This document shows positions 61,019 to 64,000 of a DNA stretch of 64,000 bases, piece by piece. The notes under the pieces are model-generated. The model did no database searches. It saw only the letters and a program-made list of their open reading frames with translations, and had not been told where the DNA came from. The number at the start of each line of letters is the position of its first letter. The stretch's first letter is position 1. The DNA is from Piscinibacter sp047600445 (GTDB taxonomy: Bacteria > Pseudomonadota > Gammaproteobacteria > Burkholderiales > Burkholderiaceae_C), in the NCBI RefSeq assembly GCF_047600445.1, contig NZ_JASGKT010000002.1, forward strand, positions 2,356,001-2,420,000, given 5' to 3'. A program made the position numbers and the translations under genes.

Positions 61019-62289
61019 AGCGCTTCCTGCCGGCCCTCTGGGCCCTCCCGGCCCTGCTCGCCTGCGCCGCCGGCGCCGCGCAGGCCGCCACCTGGACGGT
61101 GCGGCCCGGCGAGGACGTGCAGGCCGCCATCGACCGCGCGGCCGGCGGCGACACCGTGCTGGTGCAGCGCGGCCTGTACCGCGCCAACCTGCTGATCACC
61201 AAGCCGCTGACGCTGCGCGGCGTCGGGCGGCCCACGCTCAGCGGCGGCAACGAGGGCGACACCATCCGCGTCGAGTCGCCCGACGTGACGATCGAGGGCC
61301 TGATCGTGCGCGACTCGGGCGCCGACCTCGGCGCGCAGAACGCCGGCGTCTACATCCGCCCCGGCGCGCACCGCGCGGTGGTGCGCGACTGCGACATCGC
61401 CTACGCGCTGTTCGGCCTGTGGATCGAGAAGGCCGACGACGTGCAGGTGCTGCGCAACAACATCACCGGCAAGCGCGAGCTGAACTCCTCGCAGCGCGGC
61501 AACGGCGTGCAGCTCTACAACACCAACGGCGCGCGCATCGAGGGCAACCGCATCGCCTTCGTGCGCGACGCGCTGTACGTCGACGTGTCGCACAAGGCGG
61601 TGTTCCGCGCCAACCGGCTGCACCACAGCCGCTACGGCACGCACTACATGAACTCGTATCACAACCTGTGGGAGGACAACGACAGCTACCACAACCGCGG
61701 CGGCCTGGCGCTGATGGAAGTGCGCGACCAGGTGGTGCGCAACAACCGCGCCTGGGGCAACAGCGACCACGGCATCATGCTGCGCACGATGCAGGACTCG
61801 GTGATCGAGAACAACGTGGTGGCCGGCAACAACCGCGGCTTCTTCATCTACGACGTGGAGTACATCGCGCTGACCGGCAACCTGGTGATCGACAACCGCG
61901 TCGGCGTGCACCTGTCGGCCGGCTCGACGCGCAACCGCGTCGAGCGCAACGACTTCATCGGCAACCGCGAGCAGGTGCGCTACGTCGGCGCTCGCGACGA
62001 GACCTGGGGCCGCGAGGCCGGCAACCACTGGAGCAACTACGCCGGCTGGGACCGCGACGGCGACGGCCGCGGCGACGTTCCCTACGAGGCCAACGACCTG
62101 GTCGACCGCCTCGTGTGGCGCCACCCGGCCGTCAAGCTGCTGCTGGCCAGCCCCGCGGTGCAGGCGCTGCGCCTGGTGAGCCGCCAGTTCCCGCTGCTGC
62201 GCGTGCCCAGCGTGGTCGACCCCAACCCGCGCATGAAACCGGCGCGACCCGACTGGAGCGAGTGGCGTGGCAAGCACTTCCCTGGATGA
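61015..62289 (+). CDS. nosD: NosD, periplasmic copper maturation protein
   Basis: A 424-residue periplasmic protein with a signal peptide (1-24, ending AAQA). The main part is a right-handed parallel beta-helix of the NosD/CASH type, with repeating turns such as VRDCDIAYALFGLWIEKADD, VLRNNITGKRELNSSQRGNG and VIENNVVAGNNRGFFIYD. NosD delivers copper to apo-NosZ together with the NosFY transporter. It begins on the stop of the small membrane protein gene (ATGA) and its 3' end overlaps the annotated nosF start by 23 bases. Confidence 0.95.
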   Translation: MKRFLPALWALPALLACAAGAAQAATWTVRPGEDVQAAIDRAAGGDTVLVQRGLYRANLLITKPLTLRGVGRPTLSGGNEGDTIRVESPDVTIEGLIVRDSGADLGAQNAGVYIRPGAHRAVVRDCDIAYALFGLWIEKADDVQVLRNNITGKRELNSSQRGNGVQLYNTNGARIEGNRIAFVRDALYVDVSHKAVFRANRLHHSRYGTHYMNSYHNLWEDNDSYHNRGGLALMEVRDQVVRNNRAWGNSDHGIMLRTMQDSVIENNVVAGNNRGFFIYDVEYIALTGNLVIDNRVGVHLSAGSTRNRVERNDFIGNREQVRYVGARDETWGREAGNHWSNYAGWDRDGDGRGDVPYEANDLVDRLVWRHPAVKLLLASPAVQALRLVSRQFPLLRVPSVVDPNPRMKPARPDWSEWRGKHFPG

Positions 62290-63271
62290 CGCCCCCCTGG
62301 GGGGCGCTGCCACCGGCCCGGCGGAGCCGGATCCGCGGCGGCCGCTCGATGACGTCGCGGAACGCGAATCTGCGGTTCGCTTGCGTGGGGTGGCCAAGCA
62401 CTACGGCGCGGTGCACGCGGTCGACGGCGTCGACCTCGACGTGCATCGCGGCGAGGTGTTCGGCCTGATCGGCCACAACGGCGCGGGCAAGAGCACGCTG
62501 TTCAAGATGATGCTCGGCCTCGTCGCGCCGAGCGCCGGCGAGATCCGCGTCCAGGGCGCGCCGGTCACCGGGCGCGGCTTTCGCGCGGTGCGCCGCGGCA
62601 TCGGCTACCTGCCCGAGAACGTGGTGCTGTACGACAACCTCGACGGCCTGGAGACGCTGCGCTTCTTCGCCCGGCTCAAGGGCGCGCCGCGCGCCGATTG
62701 TGAAGCGGCGCTGCGGCGCGTCGGCCTGGACGGCGCCGGCGCGCGGCCGGTGCGCGAGTACAGCAAGGGCATGCGCCAGCGCCTGGGTTTCGCGCAGGCG
62801 CTGCTGGGCAGGCCGCGGGTGCTGTTCCTCGACGAGCCGACCAACGGCCTCGACCCCGAGGCGATCCGCGACTTCTACGCCACGCTGCGCCAGTTGCGCG
62901 ACGAGGGCACCACCATCGTCATCACCTCGCACATCCTCGCCGAGCTGCAGGAGCGCGTCGATCGCCTGGCGATCCTCGCTGCCGGCCGCGTGCGCGCGCT
63001 CGGCAGCGTGCAGGCGCTGCGCGAGCGCGTCTCGCTGCCCTTGCGGCTGCGCGTGCAGGCGGCCGAGAGCGAACTGCCCGCGCTGCGCGCGGCGCTCGCT
63101 GCGCTGCCGCTGGCCGGCGTGCAGGCGCAGGGCGACGAGCTGCGCGCCGACTGCCCGCGCGAGGCCAAGATGGCGGCGCTGGCCGCGCTCGCGGCGCTGG
63201 GCGCGCGGGTGCGGGACATCCAGGTGATCGAGCCCTCGCTCGAAGACCTGTTCTTCGGCGTGGGCGCATGA
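62267..63271 (+). CDS. nosF: NosF, ABC ATPase of the copper maturation transporter
   Basis: An ABC ATPase of 334 residues as annotated from the GTG at 62267. Walker A GHNGAGKST is near residues 69-77, the signature is in EYSKGMRQRLGF and Walker B is VLFLDEPTNGLD. It drives the NosDFY complex. The first 38 residues are unusual: they are encoded by, or next to, a dispersed GC repeat (62287-62345) and look unrelated to NosF. No ATG exists in the frame before the family sequence LRGVAKHYG; TTG 62381 is the other start but would cut close to the first strand. Real start uncertain. Confidence 0.93.
   Translation: MASTSLDDAPLGGAATGPAEPDPRRPLDDVAERESAVRLRGVAKHYGAVHAVDGVDLDVHRGEVFGLIGHNGAGKSTLFKMMLGLVAPSAGEIRVQGAPVTGRGFRAVRRGIGYLPENVVLYDNLDGLETLRFFARLKGAPRADCEAALRRVGLDGAGARPVREYSKGMRQRLGFAQALLGRPRVLFLDEPTNGLDPEAIRDFYATLRQLRDEGTTIVITSHILAELQERVDRLAILAAGRVRALGSVQALRERVSLPLRLRVQAAESELPALRAALAALPLAGVQAQGDELRADCPREAKMAALAALAALGARVRDIQVIEPSLEDLFFGVGA
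62287..62345. repeat. GC-rich dispersed intergenic repeat, copy 2
   Basis: The block GACGCCCCCCTGGGGGGCG, followed by CCACCGGCCCGGCGG and AGCCGGATCCGCGGCGGCC, corresponds in reverse complement to copy 1 at 15513-15585. Here it lies after the nosD stop, inside the annotated N-terminal part of nosF. Its first 17 bases form a GC-rich hairpin. Confidence 0.75.
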
Positions 63272-64000
63272 GCGGCATGAACGGCATGAACGGCATGATG
63301 GAAGCGCGCCAGGTCCTCACCATCGCCGCCAAGGAACTGCGCGACCGGCTGCGCAACCGCTGGGTGCTCGCGGTGGCGGTGGTGTTCACCGCGCTGGCGC
63401 TGGTCATCGCCTACTTCGGCGGCGCGCAGCAGGGCGCGGTGGGCCTGCGCTCGATCGAGTTCACCATCGCCAGCCTGGTCAGCCTGGTGATCTACCTGAT
63501 TCCGCTGATCGCGCTGCTGCTCGGCTTCGACGCCATCGTCGGCGAACGCGAGCGCGGCTCGCTCGACCTGCTGCTGGCGCTGCCCATCACGCGCTTCGAG
63601 CTGCTGCTGGGCAAGTACCTCGGCCTGGCGGCGGCGTTCTGCCTGTCGACGCTGCTCGGCTTCGGCCTCGTCGCGCTGCTGCTGGCCGCGCAGCTCGGCG
63701 GCGCGGGCATGTACCACTACGTGGGCTTCATGCTCAGCTCGGCGCTGCTGGGGCTCGCCTTCCTCAGCCTGGCGGTGATGCTGTCGGTGCTGACGAGCGA
63801 CCGCACGCGCGCCTCGGGCCTGGCGATCGCGCTGTGGTTCTTCTTCGTGCTGGTGTTCGACCTGCTGCTGCTCGGCGCGCTGGTGCTCGGCGGCGGGCAG
63901 TTCGGCGGCGCCGCGCTGCCCTACCTGCTGCTGCTGAACCCGGCCGACGTCTTCCGCATCCTCAACGTGTTCTCGCTCGACGACGTGCGCAGCATGTACG
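63268..64000 (+). CDS. nosY: NosY, membrane permease of the copper maturation transporter (3' end outside window)
   Basis: The first 244 codons of NosY, running off the window end. After a short hydrophilic start, several membrane helices follow: at about residues 32-50 (VLAVAVVFTALALVIAYF) and at about 62-85. The ABC-2 type motif GFDAIVGERERGSLDLLLALPIT (seen in part, about 88-110) matches NosY, and further helices come later. It forms the membrane part of NosDFY. The ATG overlaps the nosF stop (ATGA). Four in-frame ATG codons spaced 9 bases apart, followed by a fifth, lie in a short tandem repeat at 63268-63300, so the exact start is uncertain. Confidence 0.93.
   Translation, partial: MSGMNGMNGMMEARQVLTIAAKELRDRLRNRWVLAVAVVFTALALVIAYFGGAQQGAVGLRSIEFTIASLVSLVIYLIPLIALLLGFDAIVGERERGSLDLLLALPITRFELLLGKYLGLAAAFCLSTLLGFGLVALLLAAQLGGAGMYHYVGFMLSSALLGLAFLSLAVMLSVLTSDRTRASGLAIALWFFFVLVFDLLLLGALVLGGGQFGGAALPYLLLLNPADVFRILNVFSLDDVRSMY

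Overview
The window is gene-dense, very GC-rich (around 70 % by eye) chromosomal DNA. It most resembles a betaproteobacterium of the order Burkholderiales, possibly near the Rubrivivax/Leptothrix/Ideonella group. The grounds are the livHMGF order, ftsK-lolA beside rarA, an Entner-Doudoroff pair, opgGH, a qseE-qseG-qseF module, a nosZ-first nitrous oxide reductase cluster and GC-rich intergenic repeats of a kind I associate with that order. The placement is inference, since there is no rRNA or other marker here. I saw no tRNA, rRNA, CRISPR array, transposase, phage gene or replication origin.

Layout. 1-3038 (minus): branched-chain amino acid ABC transporter livH-livM-livG-livF, with livF cut by the window edge. 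3285-9255: rarA, lolA and ftsK on the minus strand, with a two-gene plus-strand ACP/ketosynthase unit between lolA and rarA. 9324-12882 (plus): MORN-repeat secreted protein, PPC-domain protein translationally coupled to a beta-CASP metallo-beta-lactamase, and an unknown 161-residue protein. 12892-17367 (minus): edd-eda followed by a prolyl-4-hydroxylase-like dioxygenase and an alpha-methylacyl-CoA racemase-type enzyme. 17472-19290: OmpA-like protein, ChaC-type enzyme, nucleotidyltransferase. 19437-25027 (minus): polyamine-type ABC transporter, its FCD GntR regulator and a hydantoin racemase-like protein, with an inverted-repeat operator candidate upstream. 25163-34534: pdxH on plus, then a minus block opgG-opgH, TonB receptor, msrA, small His-rich protein, ZnuD-like receptor. 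34752-38153 (minus): qseE-qseG-qseF.

38187-45905 holds the most unusual locus. A 1087-residue SARP-like regulator (winged helix, BTAD, STAND ATPase) is divergent from an FAD oxidoreductase and a delta-60/Calx-beta lipoprotein. Between them lie four direct repeats with exact 11-bp periodicity, the classic SARP operator geometry. 45880-49706: a sigma-54 activator of AcoR type is divergent from a glucose/sorbosone dehydrogenase-like protein plus cytochrome c, with a well-matched sigma-54 promoter and spaced repeats between. 49710-54232: DUF748 AsmA-like giant protein and a YdcF-type protein.

54325-64000 is a nitrous oxide reduction island. An ApbE/NosX flavin transferase and a lipoprotein cytochrome c (minus) are divergent from a small Cys/His protein, nosZ, nosR, a small membrane protein, nosD, nosF and nosY (cut by the window end). 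An FNR/Dnr-type box sits in the divergent spacer. NosR and NosX would supply electrons, NosDFY would mature the Cu site, and both NosZ and the cytochrome carry a lipobox followed by an Ala/Pro linker. Genes within each block overlap or nearly touch, so most are probably cotranscribed.
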